In this document: piece after piece, positions 17,827 through 27,402 of the stretch
Layout of the letters: each line of letters begins with the position of its first letter
Position numbering within the stretch: the stretch's first letter is position 1
Origin: Sphingomonas lacusdianchii
GTDB taxonomy: Bacteria > Pseudomonadota > Alphaproteobacteria > Sphingomonadales > Sphingomonadaceae
Assembly: GCF_022664395.1 (NCBI RefSeq)
Contig: NZ_JAKRET010000012.1
Span: forward strand, 96,836-160,835
Direction of reading: 5' to 3'
DNA: 64,000 bases
Notes under the pieces: model-generated
The model's input: only the letters and a program-made list of their open reading frames with translations
The model's database searches: none
Told to the model about the DNA's origin: nothing
Program-made: the position numbers and the translations under genes

Positions 17827-18756
17827 TCAATGCTTGCGGGGGATGACGTGGAGCACGCCGGCGATGATCGCGCCGATGACGATGCCGACCACCGCCGACA
17901 GCGCGGCGTTGACGATCCAGTTCACCACGCCGCCGATCGCGGGCAGCGCCTCCGCCGCATGATGCGCGGTGTCGTGGATCAGGTGCGGCAGGGCGACGAC
18001 GCCGAATTCCTCCATCCCATGGACGATGATCTGCCCGCCGACCCACAGCATCGCGGCGGTGCCGATCAGCGCCAGCACCTTCAGCAGCACCGGCATCGCC
18101 TTTACCAGTCCGCGCCCGATCGTCTGCGCCAGTGCCCCCGACCGGCGGGCCAGCGCGAGGCCGATATCGTCCATCTTCACGATCAGCGCAACGACGCCGT
18201 AGACGCCGAGAGTGATGGCGATACCGACCGCCGCCAGCACCACCGCCTGCATCCACACCGGCATGTCGGGCAGTTCGTTGAGCGCGATGATCATGATTTC
18301 CGCCGATAGGATCAGGTCGGTGCGAATCGCGCCGCTTACCTGCGTGCGCTCCAGCTCGGCCGGGTCGGTGGTGGTCGCCGCTTCCTCCGCAGCATGGCCG
18401 CCGAGCCAGGGGGCGAGGATCTTCTCCGCCGCCTCGAAACACAGGAACGCGCCGCCCGCCATCAGGATCGGGGTGATCGCCCAGGGCGCGAACACCTTCA
18501 GCAACAGCGCGGCGGGCAGCAGGATCAGCAGCTTGTTCTTGAGCGATCCCAACGCGATCTTGCCGATGATCGGCAGTTCGCGCGCCGGCGACAGGCCGAC
18601 GACATAGCGCGGCGTCACCGCTGCATCGTCGATGACCACGCCCGCCGCCTTGGCCCCCGCGCGGCTGGCCGCCGCGGTCACATCGTCGAGCGACGCCGCC
18701 GCCAGCTTCGCGATCGCCGCGACGTCGTCGAGCAGTGCCACCAATCCGCCAGCCAT
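17827..18756 (-). CDS. DUF808 family inner-membrane protein
   Basis: 309-residue polytopic membrane protein of the DUF808 (E. coli YedI) family, function unknown. The N-terminal soluble part with MAGGLVALLDDVAAIAKLAAASLDDV is the family hallmark. It is followed by about seven hydrophobic segments (LLILLPAALLLKVFAPWAITPILMAGG, AVVLAAVGIAITLGVYGVVALIV, LLKVLALIGTAAMLWVGGQIIV and a final one before HVIPRKH). It stands alone, divergent from the chemoreceptor genes. Confidence 0.9.
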   Translation of the reverse strand: MAGGLVALLDDVAAIAKLAAASLDDVTAAASRAGAKAAGVVIDDAAVTPRYVVGLSPARELPIIGKIALGSLKNKLLILLPAALLLKVFAPWAITPILMAGGAFLCFEAAEKILAPWLGGHAAEEAATTTDPAELERTQVSGAIRTDLILSAEIMIIALNELPDMPVWMQAVVLAAVGIAITLGVYGVVALIVKMDDIGLALARRSGALAQTIGRGLVKAMPVLLKVLALIGTAAMLWVGGQIIVHGMEEFGVVALPHLIHDTAHHAAEALPAIGGVVNWIVNAALSAVVGIVIGAIIAGVLHVIPRKH

Positions 18757-19077
18757 TGCCTGTCCCCTGTTTCCTTAATCCGACCGGTAGCGTCAGCTAC
18801 TGCACAACGCCACGGAAAGCGGCTCGCAAATTCTTCCCTTAACGATTTGGGCGCAGAAAGGCGCGGTCGGTACCGGAACATCGTTCTAAACGATCGTAAC
18901 AAATCATTGCTCGACCATCGCTTTGTCCGTGACGATCATCCGACGGACGTTCGCGGCAGTAGGCGATGCGATTGCTAAACCCGCGCAACCTTAACATCCC
19001 TTGGGCAATGGTTAAGATCTCAACAAACAATTCTTAAGTCCATGACATTTACGCCGCAATACGGGGAGCTTGAGACT

Positions 19078-19092
19078 ACCAGATATTCTGGT
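19078..19092. promoter_or_regulatory. Palindrome upstream of the first chemoreceptor
   Basis: ACCAGA-TAT-TCTGGT, perfect 6-base arms, 34 bases before the chemoreceptor ATG. It is a possible operator or leader hairpin. I see no other clear signal in the 370-base gap 18757-19126, which is more AT-rich than its surroundings and could hold promoters for both divergent genes. Confidence 0.4.
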
Positions 19093-19126
19093 GTCTGGTT
19101 TCCGCATTATTGCGGGAGGGAACGAT

Positions 19127-20797
19127 ATGCGTACGACAATCAAGATGAAGCTGATTAGTACATTTTCCGTCGTTATACTAATGCTTATCGGCATTGTCGC
19201 CTACAGTATCCATACCATGGGAACCCTGAACGGATCGATGAGCAATCTGGTCGACGATTCAGCGACGATGCTCTACAATATCCAACAATTCAACGATGCC
19301 ATGAATTCCGCGGTTATCGCCGGCAAGAATATCGTTCTGACCGACGATCGGCAGCAGATCGTGGCGCAAAGCGACGAACTGAAGCGTCAACGGACCCGAG
19401 CCGATGAATTGATCGCGCCGACACCCGAATCCGCGAACGATGTCGAAAAGGCCATGCTCGACAAGATCCGGACGGCATGGGCAGCCTACAAGATTGCTGC
19501 CGATCAAGCGATTGCCCTTAGTATGCAGAACAAGAAACAGGAGGCCGCCGCGATATCGACTGGCGAGGCCCGTGATACCGCCGAAGAAGCCGGCAGCCTG
19601 GTCGATCAGATGGTCAGCCGCCAACGTCAGGAAATGACCGAGGCGGATCATGCCGGCGACGCGCTATATGATCGCTCGCGGACCCTGCTCATGGTGCTGG
19701 CGCTCGGCGCACTGGCGGTGGCGATCGGCGGAGCGACCTGGGTCTGCCTGGTGGTGTCGCGCGGGTTCAAGCAGTTGTCGAACGCACTGGACACGGTGGC
19801 AGGCGGCGATCTGACCCAAACAATCGAGGTTCGGAGCAACGACGAGATCAAAGACCTGGTCGAAACCACCAATGCCATGATCGAACGCCTGCGCGGCGTG
19901 GTGGGCGACACCACCACTGCGGCGCAAAATGTCGCCGCCGGCAGCCAGCAGCTTTCCGCTTCGTCCGAACAGGTCAGCCAGGGCGCGACCGAACAGGCCG
20001 CCGCAGCCGAGGAAGCGTCGGCGTCGATGGAACAGATGGCCGCCAACATCAAGCAGAACGCCGACAATGCCGCGCAGACCGAGAAGATCGCGCGCCAATC
20101 GTCGAAGGACGCCGAAGCCAGCGGCGTCGCGGTCGAGCGTGCGGTCGGGGCGATGCGGACGATCGCCGAGAAGATCGGCATCGTGCAGGAAATCGCCCGC
20201 CAGACCGATCTGCTGGCCTTGAACGCGGCGGTGGAGGCGGCGCGCGCCGGCGAACATGGTCGTGGCTTCGCGGTGGTCGCGTCGGAAGTCCGCAAGCTGG
20301 CCGAGCGAAGCCAGACCGCTGCCGCTGAAATCAGCGCGGTGTCGGGCGACACGGTCCAGGCGGCGGCGCAGGCCGGCGAGATGCTGACCAGGCTGGTGCC
20401 CGACATCCGCCGTACCGCCGAACTGGTGGCGGAGATCAGCGCCGCGTGCCGCGAACAGGATCTCGGCGCGGGGCAGATCAATCAGGCGCTACAGCAGCTC
20501 GATCAGGTCACGCAGCAGAACGCGTCGGCTTCGGAACAGATCACCTCGACCTCCGAGGAACTGGCCGGACAGGCGGAGGAACTGCAACAGAGCATCGCCT
20601 TCTTCCGCGTCGATGACAAATCGGCTGCAACCGCCAAGCGTCCCGCCGCGCGCAAGTCGAAGGCGAAGCCGGCCGCCGCGCCGAAGGCCAAGCCCAATTC
20701 GGTCGCCGACCAGCAGGCCCGTGCCCGCGGTTTCGCGCTCGATCTGGCGCAGGGCGGACCCGATAGCGACGATGCGGCGTTCGGCCGTGCCGCCTGA
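19127..20797 (+). CDS. Methyl-accepting chemotaxis protein, 4HB-MCP type
   Basis: Transmembrane chemoreceptor, 556 residues. Membrane helix 1 is at about 8-30 and a periplasmic four-helix-bundle sensor at 31-190 (includes [20 protein letters not shown]). Membrane helix 2 is at about 195-215, and a single HAMP follows ([22 protein letters not shown]). The MA signalling domain has the hairpin tip [24 protein letters not shown]. The tail is Lys/Ala-rich and ends in [18 protein letters not shown]. The start is the ATG at 19127 with a GGGAGGGA ribosome site; an upstream start adds only 19 unlikely residues. No ligand is predictable. It is the first of two adjacent receptors with nearly identical signalling halves. 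Confidence 0.92.
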   Translation: MRTTIKMKLISTFSVVILMLIGIVAYSIHTMGTLNGSMSNLVDDSATMLYNIQQFNDAMNSAVIAGKNIVLTDDRQQIVAQSDELKRQRTRADELIAPTPESANDVEKAMLDKIRTAWAAYKIAADQAIALSMQNKKQEAAAISTGEARDTAEEAGSLVDQMVSRQRQEMTEADHAGDALYDRSRTLLMVLALGALAVAIGGATWVCLVVSRGFKQLSNALDTVAGGDLTQTIEVRSNDEIKDLVETTNAMIERLRGVVGDTTTAAQNVAAGSQQLSASSEQVSQGATEQAAAAEEASASMEQMAANIKQNADNAAQTEKIARQSSKDAEASGVAVERAVGAMRTIAEKIGIVQEIARQTDLLALNAAVEAARAGEHGRGFAVVASEVRKLAERSQTAAAEISAVSGDTVQAAAQAGEMLTRLVPDIRRTAELVAEISAACREQDLGAGQINQALQQLDQVTQQNASASEQITSTSEELAGQAEELQQSIAFFRVDDKSAATAKRPAARKSKAKPAAAPKAKPNSVADQQARARGFALDLAQGGPDSDDAAFGRAA

Positions 20798-20802
20798 ACG
20801 CT

Positions 20803-20833
20803 GATCCGCCGCCGCCTGGGCGCGGCGGCGATC
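20803..20833 (+). terminator. GC-rich hairpin after the first chemoreceptor
   Basis: CGCCGCCGC (20807-20815) pairs with GCGGCGGCG (20822-20830), extended by GAT/ATC. There is no T-run, so terminator activity is uncertain. The remainder of the 436-base gap to 21233 shows no gene. Confidence 0.35.
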
Positions 20834-21233
20834 GGAACGAAGACCCCGTAATGGATGGCGGGCGACTTGGCAAAGTCGTCCGCCGTTCGCGTTTCGATCA
20901 GGCGCTTTGCCGATGAGGTGACGACCAATTACAAAAAAGTACGTTAACCGTAGGTGGACCATCTGCCATCTGCGCCATTGGCTATAATTTTGACCGCAGC
21001 GCACCAAGTCACTGGCTCACCATCCTTTTCCTCACCCGCTATGCAGGATGCACTTTTGCATGCTGCCGGACAGCGCCGATCTACCCCGCCAGCACGCGTC
21101 CAAATCGGTCATCACGTTAAGCTTGGTTCGATTTCACCTAATGACCGTCCAACCAATTGTTAAAATCGTTTGCGGCATTCCATTCCCGTGCCCTTTCCAA
21201 CGGGGTTTGGCTTTGCAGCAACGGGAATATATC

Positions 21234-23249
21234 ATGCGCGCTACGATCAGAATGAAACTGGGGTCGACCTTCGCGGTCGTCCTTCTGTTGCTGGCGATCG
21301 TCGTCGGCTTCAGCGTCATGCAATTGTCGACCTTGAGCGGTGCGATGGGCAGGCTGGTCGACGATCCGGCAGCAGCGCTCGACCGTATCCAGCAGTTCGA
21401 CGATGCGTCGAAGTCGGCAATGATCGCCGAAAAGAACCTTGCGCTGAGCAACGACCCGCAGATCGAAGCGGCGCAGTTGGCAAATCTTCGCAAGTTCCGC
21501 GCCATTGCCGACGATATCATCGCCAAGGCGCCGCCAATGGCCGATGCCGCTGACATTGAACAATATAGCAAGGTCCGCGCCATCTGGGAGGATTACAAGA
21601 CCGCCGCCGACAAGGGCGTCGAACTGGCGCTGGCCGACAAGAATCTCGAGGCCGGGCAGATTTCACTGGGGGCGGCGCGCATCGCCGCCGAAAAGACCCG
21701 CGCGCTGGTGGGCGAGATGGTCGAACGGCAGCGCGAGGAGATGAAGCGGGCCGATGCTGAGGGCGACGCGCTATATGCCACTTCGCGCACCTGGCTGATC
21801 GTGATCGCGGTGGTGGCCTTTGCCGTGGCGATCGCCGGCGCGCTGTGGATCAGCAGGATCGTGGCGCAAGGGTTGCAGCGGGTCGGCGCGGCGCTCGACG
21901 CAGTGGCGATCGGCGACCTCGACAACGAAGTCGTCATCACCAGCAATGACGAAATCCGCGAACTGGTCGACACCGTCAACCGCATGACGGTGGCGCTGCG
22001 CAAATCGGCGGCGCTGGCCGACACGATCGCGCTGGGCGACCTGTCGGTCGATCACAAGCCGCTGTCGGACAAGGACAAGCTGGGCTTTGCGATGGTGTCG
22101 ATGGTCGAGGGGCTGCGCAAGTCCGCGGCGCTGGCCGATACGATCGCGCTGGGCGACCTGTCGGTCGATCACAAGCCGCTGTCGGACAAGGACCGGCTGG
22201 GCCATGCGATGGTGTCGATGGTCACCGGGCTGCGCAAGTCGGCGGCATTGGCCGACACGATCGCGGGCGGCGACCTGACCGTCGATCACACGCCGCTGTC
22301 GGACAAGGATCAGCTGGGCCATGCGCTGGTGACGATGGTCGGACGGCTGCGCACCGTGGTCGGCGACGCTTCGGCCGCTGCCGACAATGTCGCGGGCGGC
22401 AGCCAGGAACTGTCGGCCTCGTCCGAACAGGTCAGTCAGGGCGCGACCGAACAGGCCGCCGCCGCCGAGGAAGCATCAGCGTCGATGGAAGAAATGGCCG
22501 CCAACATCAAGCAGAACGCCGACAATGCCGCGCAGACCGAGAAGATCGCGCGCCAGTCGTCGCAAGATGCCGAAGCCAGCGGTGTCGCCGTCGAACGTGC
22601 GGTCGGCGCGATGCGGATCATCGCCGAAAAGATCGGCATCGTGCAGGAGATCGCCCGCCAGACCGACCTGCTGGCGCTGAACGCGGCGGTCGAGGCGGCT
22701 CGTGCGGGCGAACATGGCCGCGGCTTCGCGGTGGTCGCGTCGGAAGTCCGCAAGCTGGCCGAACGCAGCCAGACCGCTGCCGCCGAGATCAGCGCAGTGT
22801 CGGGCGACACGGTGCAGGCGGCGGTGCAGGCCGGCGAGATGCTGACGCGGCTGGTGCCTGATATCCGCCGGACCGCCGAACTGGTGGCAGAGATCAGCGC
22901 CGCGTGTCGCGAACAGGATATCGGCGCGGGGCAGATCAATCAGGCGCTGCAACAGCTCGATCAGGTCACGCAGCAGAACGCGTCGGCTTCGGAACAGATC
23001 ACCTCGACCTCCGAGGAACTGGCCGAACAGGCGGAGGAACTGCAGCACAGCATCGCCTTCTTCCGGGTCGAGACGACCGGCGCGGCGGCGAAGCAGCGCA
23101 AGGACCGCAAGCCGGCGCGACGCAAGCCGGCGGCAAAGGCGAAGCCGAACACGGTCGCCGACCAACAGTCCCGCGCCCGTGGCTTCGCGCTCGACCTGCA
23201 GCAGGGCGGCCCGGATCCGCACGACGACGCCTTCGACCACGCCGCCTGA
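21234..23249 (+). CDS. Methyl-accepting chemotaxis protein with repeated HAMP-like units
   Basis: Chemoreceptor paralog, 671 residues. Membrane helix 1 is at about 8-30, a four-helix-bundle sensor runs to about 185 and membrane helix 2 is at about 190-212. A first HAMP follows ([22 protein letters not shown]). Then come three tandem copies of a 39-residue unit beginning [12 protein letters not shown] at residues 255, 294 and 333 (the third carries GGDLTVDH), and then the MA domain. The MA domain and the C-terminal [18 protein letters not shown] tail are nearly identical to the upstream receptor. The start is the ATG at 21234 after ACGGGA. The repeats lengthen the cytoplasmic stalk. The ligand is unknown. 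Confidence 0.92.
   Translation: MRATIRMKLGSTFAVVLLLLAIVVGFSVMQLSTLSGAMGRLVDDPAAALDRIQQFDDASKSAMIAEKNLALSNDPQIEAAQLANLRKFRAIADDIIAKAPPMADAADIEQYSKVRAIWEDYKTAADKGVELALADKNLEAGQISLGAARIAAEKTRALVGEMVERQREEMKRADAEGDALYATSRTWLIVIAVVAFAVAIAGALWISRIVAQGLQRVGAALDAVAIGDLDNEVVITSNDEIRELVDTVNRMTVALRKSAALADTIALGDLSVDHKPLSDKDKLGFAMVSMVEGLRKSAALADTIALGDLSVDHKPLSDKDRLGHAMVSMVTGLRKSAALADTIAGGDLTVDHTPLSDKDQLGHALVTMVGRLRTVVGDASAAADNVAGGSQELSASSEQVSQGATEQAAAAEEASASMEEMAANIKQNADNAAQTEKIARQSSQDAEASGVAVERAVGAMRIIAEKIGIVQEIARQTDLLALNAAVEAARAGEHGRGFAVVASEVRKLAERSQTAAAEISAVSGDTVQAAVQAGEMLTRLVPDIRRTAELVAEISAACREQDIGAGQINQALQQLDQVTQQNASASEQITSTSEELAEQAEELQHSIAFFRVETTGAAAKQRKDRKPARRKPAAKAKPNTVADQQSRARGFALDLQQGGPDPHDDAFDHAA
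21996..22346 (+). repeat. Three in-frame 117-base tandem repeats within the chemoreceptor
   Basis: Copies are at 21996-22112, 22113-22229 and 22230-22346, each starting CTGCGCAA(A/G)TC and each encoding 39 residues. Copies 1 and 2 differ at only a few bases; copy 3 is more diverged. They extend the HAMP-like region. Confidence 0.95.
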
Positions 23250-23261
23250 CCCTTTTCGCCG

Positions 23262-23289
23262 GTCGCCACCCGTTGCGGCGGGTGGCGAC
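23262..23289 (+). terminator. Hairpin after the second chemoreceptor
   Basis: GTCGCCACCCG (23262-23272) and CGGGTGGCGAC (23279-23289) form an 11-base perfect stem with loop TTGCGG. There is no T-tract; it lies 24 bases before the porin ATG. Confidence 0.45.
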
Positions 23290-23313
23290 GCGCAACCGAC
23301 AGGAGCAACCGCC

Positions 23314-24477
23314 ATGTTCCGCGCGACGATCCTCGGGCTGACCGCCCTCGCTTTTGCCAGCATGTCCGCCGCCGTTCGCGCACAGGACGCCGAACCGGCA
23401 TCGGCGCTGTCGATCGATTTCGCCTATAAGGGCGATGTCGTCGGCGTGGCGGCGGGCGGGACGCGGGGCGTGCGCTACCTCGACAATATCGACCTGCTCG
23501 CCGCGCTCGACCTCGACCGCGCGGTCGGGTGGCAGGGCGGCAGCGCGTTCGCGAGCCTGCTCAACAATCTGGGCGGGCGGCCGAACGATCTGGCGGGCAC
23601 GTTGCAGGGGGTGAACAATATCGAGGTCGGGTCGCCCGACCTGTTGCTGTACCAGGCGTGGTTCCAGCAGAATTTCGCCGGCGACCGGCTGTCGGTGCTG
23701 GTCGGCAAATATGACCTGAACAGCGAATTCTATTCGGGCGAGGCAGCGGCGCACCTGATCGCGCCGGCATTCGGCATCGGGTCGGAACTGGCCGCGACCG
23801 GGCCGAACGGGCCGTCGATCTTTCCGCGCACCGACCTCGCCATCCGCCTGCGCGCCGCGGACGATCGCCATTATGTGCAGGCGGTGGCGATCCGCGCGCC
23901 GCGCGGTACCGCCGATACCGGGCGCGACCGATCGACGCTGTTCGTCGCCGAGGGCGGGTTGCAGGGGCGCACCGCGATCGGCATCGGCGGCTGGGCCTAT
24001 AGCCGCCGCCAGCCGCGCATCGTCCCGCCGGGCGTGACGCTGGCCGAGGGAACGGCCGCGTCGCACGGCGTCTATCTGCTGGTCGAACAGGATCTGGCGG
24101 GACAGGCCGACCAGCCGGGCCATTGGCGCGCCTTTGCCCGCGCCGGGCTGTCCGACGGGCGGACGACGCCGTTTGCGGGCGGGTTCCAGTTCGGCCTGAC
24201 CGGACGCGGCATCGTACCCGCGCGGCCCGACAGCCAGCTGTCGATCGGCGTGGTCAGCGCCGACCTGAGCACCCCCTATCGCCGTGCCAATCCGGCGGGC
24301 GAGCCGGCGCTGACGGGGTCGGAGGGGATGGTCGAGCTGACCTATAGCGACCGGATCGCGCCGTTCCTGACGCTGCAACCCGATGTGCAATATGTCCGCC
24401 GGCCCGGGGGGTTGCGCGACGTCGACGATGCGCTGGTGCTGGGGCTGCGGGCGATCGTCGAGTGGAAGGCGATGTAG
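23314..24477 (+). CDS. OprB-type carbohydrate-selective porin
   Basis: Outer-membrane beta-barrel porin of the OprB family, 387 residues. There is a signal peptide (hydrophobic residues 6-20, cleavage near VRAQD), then alternating strands. Typical segments are LDIDLLAALDLDRAVG-like strands, NNIEVGSPDLLLYQAWFQQNF, LVGKYDLNSEFYSGEAA and a final strand ending in LGLRAIVEWKAM, fitting the C-terminal barrel rule loosely. AGGAGCAACC precedes the ATG. It probably admits sugars; the nearby sugar cluster makes that fit, but no regulatory link is visible. Confidence 0.85.
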   Translation: MFRATILGLTALAFASMSAAVRAQDAEPASALSIDFAYKGDVVGVAAGGTRGVRYLDNIDLLAALDLDRAVGWQGGSAFASLLNNLGGRPNDLAGTLQGVNNIEVGSPDLLLYQAWFQQNFAGDRLSVLVGKYDLNSEFYSGEAAAHLIAPAFGIGSELAATGPNGPSIFPRTDLAIRLRAADDRHYVQAVAIRAPRGTADTGRDRSTLFVAEGGLQGRTAIGIGGWAYSRRQPRIVPPGVTLAEGTAASHGVYLLVEQDLAGQADQPGHWRAFARAGLSDGRTTPFAGGFQFGLTGRGIVPARPDSQLSIGVVSADLSTPYRRANPAGEPALTGSEGMVELTYSDRIAPFLTLQPDVQYVRRPGGLRDVDDALVLGLRAIVEWKAM

Positions 24478-24480
24478 CGC

Positions 24481-25536
24481 CTATGCCGGCACCGCCACAC
24501 CCTGCGGCGTGAGGCCGGCGTCGACCAGATTGCCGACGAACTGGTCGGTGCAGTGCGACCAGCAATATCGGGTGCCGATGCGGACGCACGCGTCGCGGTC
24601 GGCGGTCAGTGCCAGCCGTACCGCCGCCGCCAGATCGGCGTCGAGCGCCCCGATGCGGTCGCTGCCGCCGCCCGTGCCGTCCAGCCCGATCACGTCGAGC
24701 GGCCCCGGCACCGGATAGGCGGCGACCGGGGTGCCGCAGGCCAGCGCCTCGATCATCACGAGGCCGAAGGTGTCGGTGCGGCTGGGAAAGACCAGCACGT
24801 CGGCGGCACGGTACGCGGCGGCGAGGCCCGCGCCCTGCTTCACCCCGATAAACTGCGCCAGCGGATAGCGGCGTTCGAGGTCGGCGCGCGCCGGGCCGTC
24901 GCCGACCAGCAGCTTGGCGCCCGGCGTATCGAGCGCCAGAAACGCCTCGATATTCTTTTCGACCGCGATGCGCCCGACATGGAGCAGGATCGGGCGCGGC
25001 AGCGTCGCGACGTCGAGCCGCGCGCCATCGGGCTTGAACAGCGACAGGTCGACGCCGCGCGACCAGCGCCTTGTATGGGCGATGCCATGGTCGTGGAGCG
25101 AGCCGGCGACGCGCGCGGTCGCGGTCATCACCGCGCTGGCCGCCGCGTGGAAACGGCGCAGGAACGGCCAGAACAAGCCGGCGGGCAGATGCGTGCGCAT
25201 CGCCAGATAGTCGGCGAAATTGGTGTGGAACGAGGTGGTGAAGCGCAGCCCCCGCATCCGGCACCAGCGCCGCGCCGCCCAGCCGAGCGGTCCTTCGGTG
25301 GCGATATGGATCGCATCGGGGTGGAAGGCGGCGATGCGGCGACCGAGTTCGGGACCGCAGCCGAACGCAAGCCGGATTTCGGGATAGCCGGGACAGGGCC
25401 GGGTGGCGAAACCGTCGGGCGTGAAGGTTTCGACGACATGGCCGCGTTGCTGCAGGCGGCCGATCGTCGTCTGCAACGTGCGGACGACGCCATTGACCTG
25501 CGGGCTCCATGCGTCGCTGACGATGGCGATCCTCAC
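24481..25536 (-). CDS. GT4-family glycosyltransferase
   Basis: Retaining GT-B glycosyltransferase, 351 residues, acting on the cytoplasmic face of the membrane. The N-terminal acceptor domain opens with MRIAIVSDAWSPQVNGVVRT, typical of lipid-linked mannosyl or glucosyl transferases. The C-terminal donor domain has LLHVGRIAVEKNIEAFL near residue 180 and FPSRTDTFGLVMIEALACGTPV, carrying the EX7E motif, near residue 255. It starts at a GTG (25534-25536) that overlaps the TGA of the metallophosphoesterase, so the two are coupled. It is likely to glycosylate a membrane lipid; in sphingomonads, glycosphingolipid or diacylglycerol would be candidates. Confidence 0.88.
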   Translation of the reverse strand: MRIAIVSDAWSPQVNGVVRTLQTTIGRLQQRGHVVETFTPDGFATRPCPGYPEIRLAFGCGPELGRRIAAFHPDAIHIATEGPLGWAARRWCRMRGLRFTTSFHTNFADYLAMRTHLPAGLFWPFLRRFHAAASAVMTATARVAGSLHDHGIAHTRRWSRGVDLSLFKPDGARLDVATLPRPILLHVGRIAVEKNIEAFLALDTPGAKLLVGDGPARADLERRYPLAQFIGVKQGAGLAAAYRAADVLVFPSRTDTFGLVMIEALACGTPVAAYPVPGPLDVIGLDGTGGGSDRIGALDADLAAAVRLALTADRDACVRIGTRYCWSHCTDQFVGNLVDAGLTPQGVAVPA

Positions 25537-26471
25537 GCGGTGGCGACCGCCCGGCCGGCTTCGGCAGCCTTGCCGTTCGCCTTCGCCAGTTCCTTTTCCC
25601 AGGTCAGCGCACGCCAGTCGATCAGCGACAGCGCGCCGGCATGATCCTCGACCAGCGCGGTGCAGCTTTCGACCCAGTCGCCATCATTATAGTACATGAT
25701 ATCGCCGATCTGGCGGATCTCGGCGGTATGGATATGGCCGCACACCACGCCGTCGACGCCATGTTCGGCGGCGGCATGGGCCACGGTTTCCTCGAACCGG
25801 CCGATGAAGTTGACCGCGTTCTTCACGCGATGCTTGGCATAGGCCGACAGCGACCAATAGGGCAGGCCGAGCTTGCGGCGGGTGAAGTTCCAGACGCTGT
25901 TGGCCTTCAGCAGTGCGGTATAGGCATGGTCGCCGAGGAAGGCGAGCCACTTGGCATAGAGCACCACGCCGTCGAACTTGTCGCCGTGCAGGACCAGCAG
26001 GCGGCGGCCATCGGCGGTTTCGTGGATATCCTCCTCGACCATTTCGACGCCGCCGAATTCGAGGCCGGTATAGTCGCGAAACGCCTCGTCGTGATTGCCG
26101 GGGATGTAGATGACGCGGGTGCCGCGGCGGGCGAACTTCAGGATCGAGCGGATGACGTCGTTATGGCTCGACGGCCAGTACCAGCCGCGCCGGATCTGCC
26201 AGCCATCGACGATGTCGCCGACCAGATACAGCGTCTCGCATTCGAACGAATGGAGGAAGTCGACCAGTTGCGTGGCGCTGCATCCCGGCGTGCCGAGATG
26301 GACATCGGAGATGAAGACGGTGCGGTACGATTTCTTAGGCCCCTCGGCCTGATAGCTTTGCGGGTCGTTGATCCAGTCGGGAATCTTGCGCGCCAGCGAC
26401 TTGATCGGCGACCGTTTGCCGCAATCCTTTTCCGACCGGTGTTCCGTCCGGGATACAAATGCCGTCGTCAT
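25533..26471 (-). CDS. LpxH-like metallophosphoesterase
   Basis: Calcineurin-like phosphoesterase of the UDP-2,3-diacylglucosamine diphosphatase group, 312 residues. Metal-binding motifs are ISDVHLG near residue 55, GDIVDGW, GNHDE, LHGDKFD and GHIHTAEI. About 45 extra residues precede the first motif, and 35-40 follow the catalytic domain. The ATG at 26469-26471 is the first start in the frame. It is operonic with the overlapping GT4 gene. In LPS-making bacteria LpxH acts in lipid A synthesis; the sphingomonad context and pairing with a GT suggest a different phospholipid or sugar-nucleotide substrate, which is inference only. Confidence 0.82.
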   Translation of the reverse strand: MTTAFVSRTEHRSEKDCGKRSPIKSLARKIPDWINDPQSYQAEGPKKSYRTVFISDVHLGTPGCSATQLVDFLHSFECETLYLVGDIVDGWQIRRGWYWPSSHNDVIRSILKFARRGTRVIYIPGNHDEAFRDYTGLEFGGVEMVEEDIHETADGRRLLVLHGDKFDGVVLYAKWLAFLGDHAYTALLKANSVWNFTRRKLGLPYWSLSAYAKHRVKNAVNFIGRFEETVAHAAAEHGVDGVVCGHIHTAEIRQIGDIMYYNDGDWVESCTALVEDHAGALSLIDWRALTWEKELAKANGKAAEAGRAVATA

Positions 26472-26684
26472 CGTATTTCCCCACGATAGTGGATCGGACG
26501 TCCGTCCTTGCGATGGCGAACCCTGTATAGCGCCACCGCGACAATAGTATTTCGCGCGTGTGACGCTCGCTCTCATCAAACTGAAACCTTGCTGACACGG
26601 GTACGACATTGCCCTGTCATCGACCGGCGTCATTGTGGCTGGCCAGACAAGCCCGGCGCGGCACTGGACAAGGAAACTCACGGA

Positions 26685-27371
26685 TTGGCTCAGGAATTGA
26701 ACCGCCTCGGCGTGGCGAGCGCCTATGATCGCTGGGCGCCGATCTACGATCTGGTCTTTGGTCCGGTGTTCCGGCGCGGGCGGCGGGCCGCGATCGATGC
26801 CGCCGAAACGGTCGGCGGGCGCATCCTCGAAGTCGGCGTCGGCACCGGCATCTCGCTGCCGCATTACCGGCACGACAGCCGCATCACCGGCATCGATATC
26901 GCCGACCAGATGCTCGACAAGGCGCGCGACCGGGTACGCCGGCTGAAGCTCCATCATGTCGAGCGGATCGCGATCGGCGATGCCGAGGCGCTCGACTTCG
27001 CCGACGCCTCGTTCGACGTGGTGGTCGCGCAATATGTCGTGTCGGCGGTGCCGCATCCCGACCGCGCGCTCAGCGAGTTCCTGCGCGTGGTGCGGCCCGG
27101 CGGGATGATCGTGATCGCGACCCGGCTGGGCGCGGAAGCGGGGGTGCGCGCCAAGATCGAGCGCGCGCTGATGCCGATCACCAGCCGGCTTGGCTGGCGG
27201 ACCGATTTCCCATGGGCGATCTATGGCGACTGGGCGGCGCGCAACCCGCAGGCAGAACTGATCGAGCGCCGCCCGCTGCCCCCGCTCGGTCATTTCTCGC
27301 TGGTCTGCTTCCGTCGCGCGGTCGACGGGCAGGACAATCATCCGACACCGGCGCACGCCGCGACCGCCTGA
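26685..27371 (+). CDS. pmtA: Phosphatidylethanolamine N-methyltransferase, PmtA type
   Basis: SAM-dependent methyltransferase that methylates phosphatidylethanolamine towards phosphatidylcholine at the membrane. The family N-terminal signature AYDRWAPIYDLVFGPVFRRGRR is followed by motif I ILEVGVGTGIS, GIDIADQMLDKA, GDAEALDFADASFD and post-I/III segments VVSAVPHPDRAL and RPGGMIVIA. The C-terminal half matches Rhodobacter-type PmtA. I chose the TTG at 26685 (after AAGGAA), giving 228 residues; a GTG eight codons later is possible. It is divergent from the metallophosphoesterase. Confidence 0.88.
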   Translation: MAQELNRLGVASAYDRWAPIYDLVFGPVFRRGRRAAIDAAETVGGRILEVGVGTGISLPHYRHDSRITGIDIADQMLDKARDRVRRLKLHHVERIAIGDAEALDFADASFDVVVAQYVVSAVPHPDRALSEFLRVVRPGGMIVIATRLGAEAGVRAKIERALMPITSRLGWRTDFPWAIYGDWAARNPQAELIERRPLPPLGHFSLVCFRRAVDGQDNHPTPAHAATA

Positions 27372-27402
27372 ACCAAAACCCTTTTCATCAAAGGCTTATT
27401 CG

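Noticed and set aside
21996..22346. CRISPR-like or satellite repeat
   Set aside because: The repeats are contiguous, in frame and encode protein units; there are no spacers.
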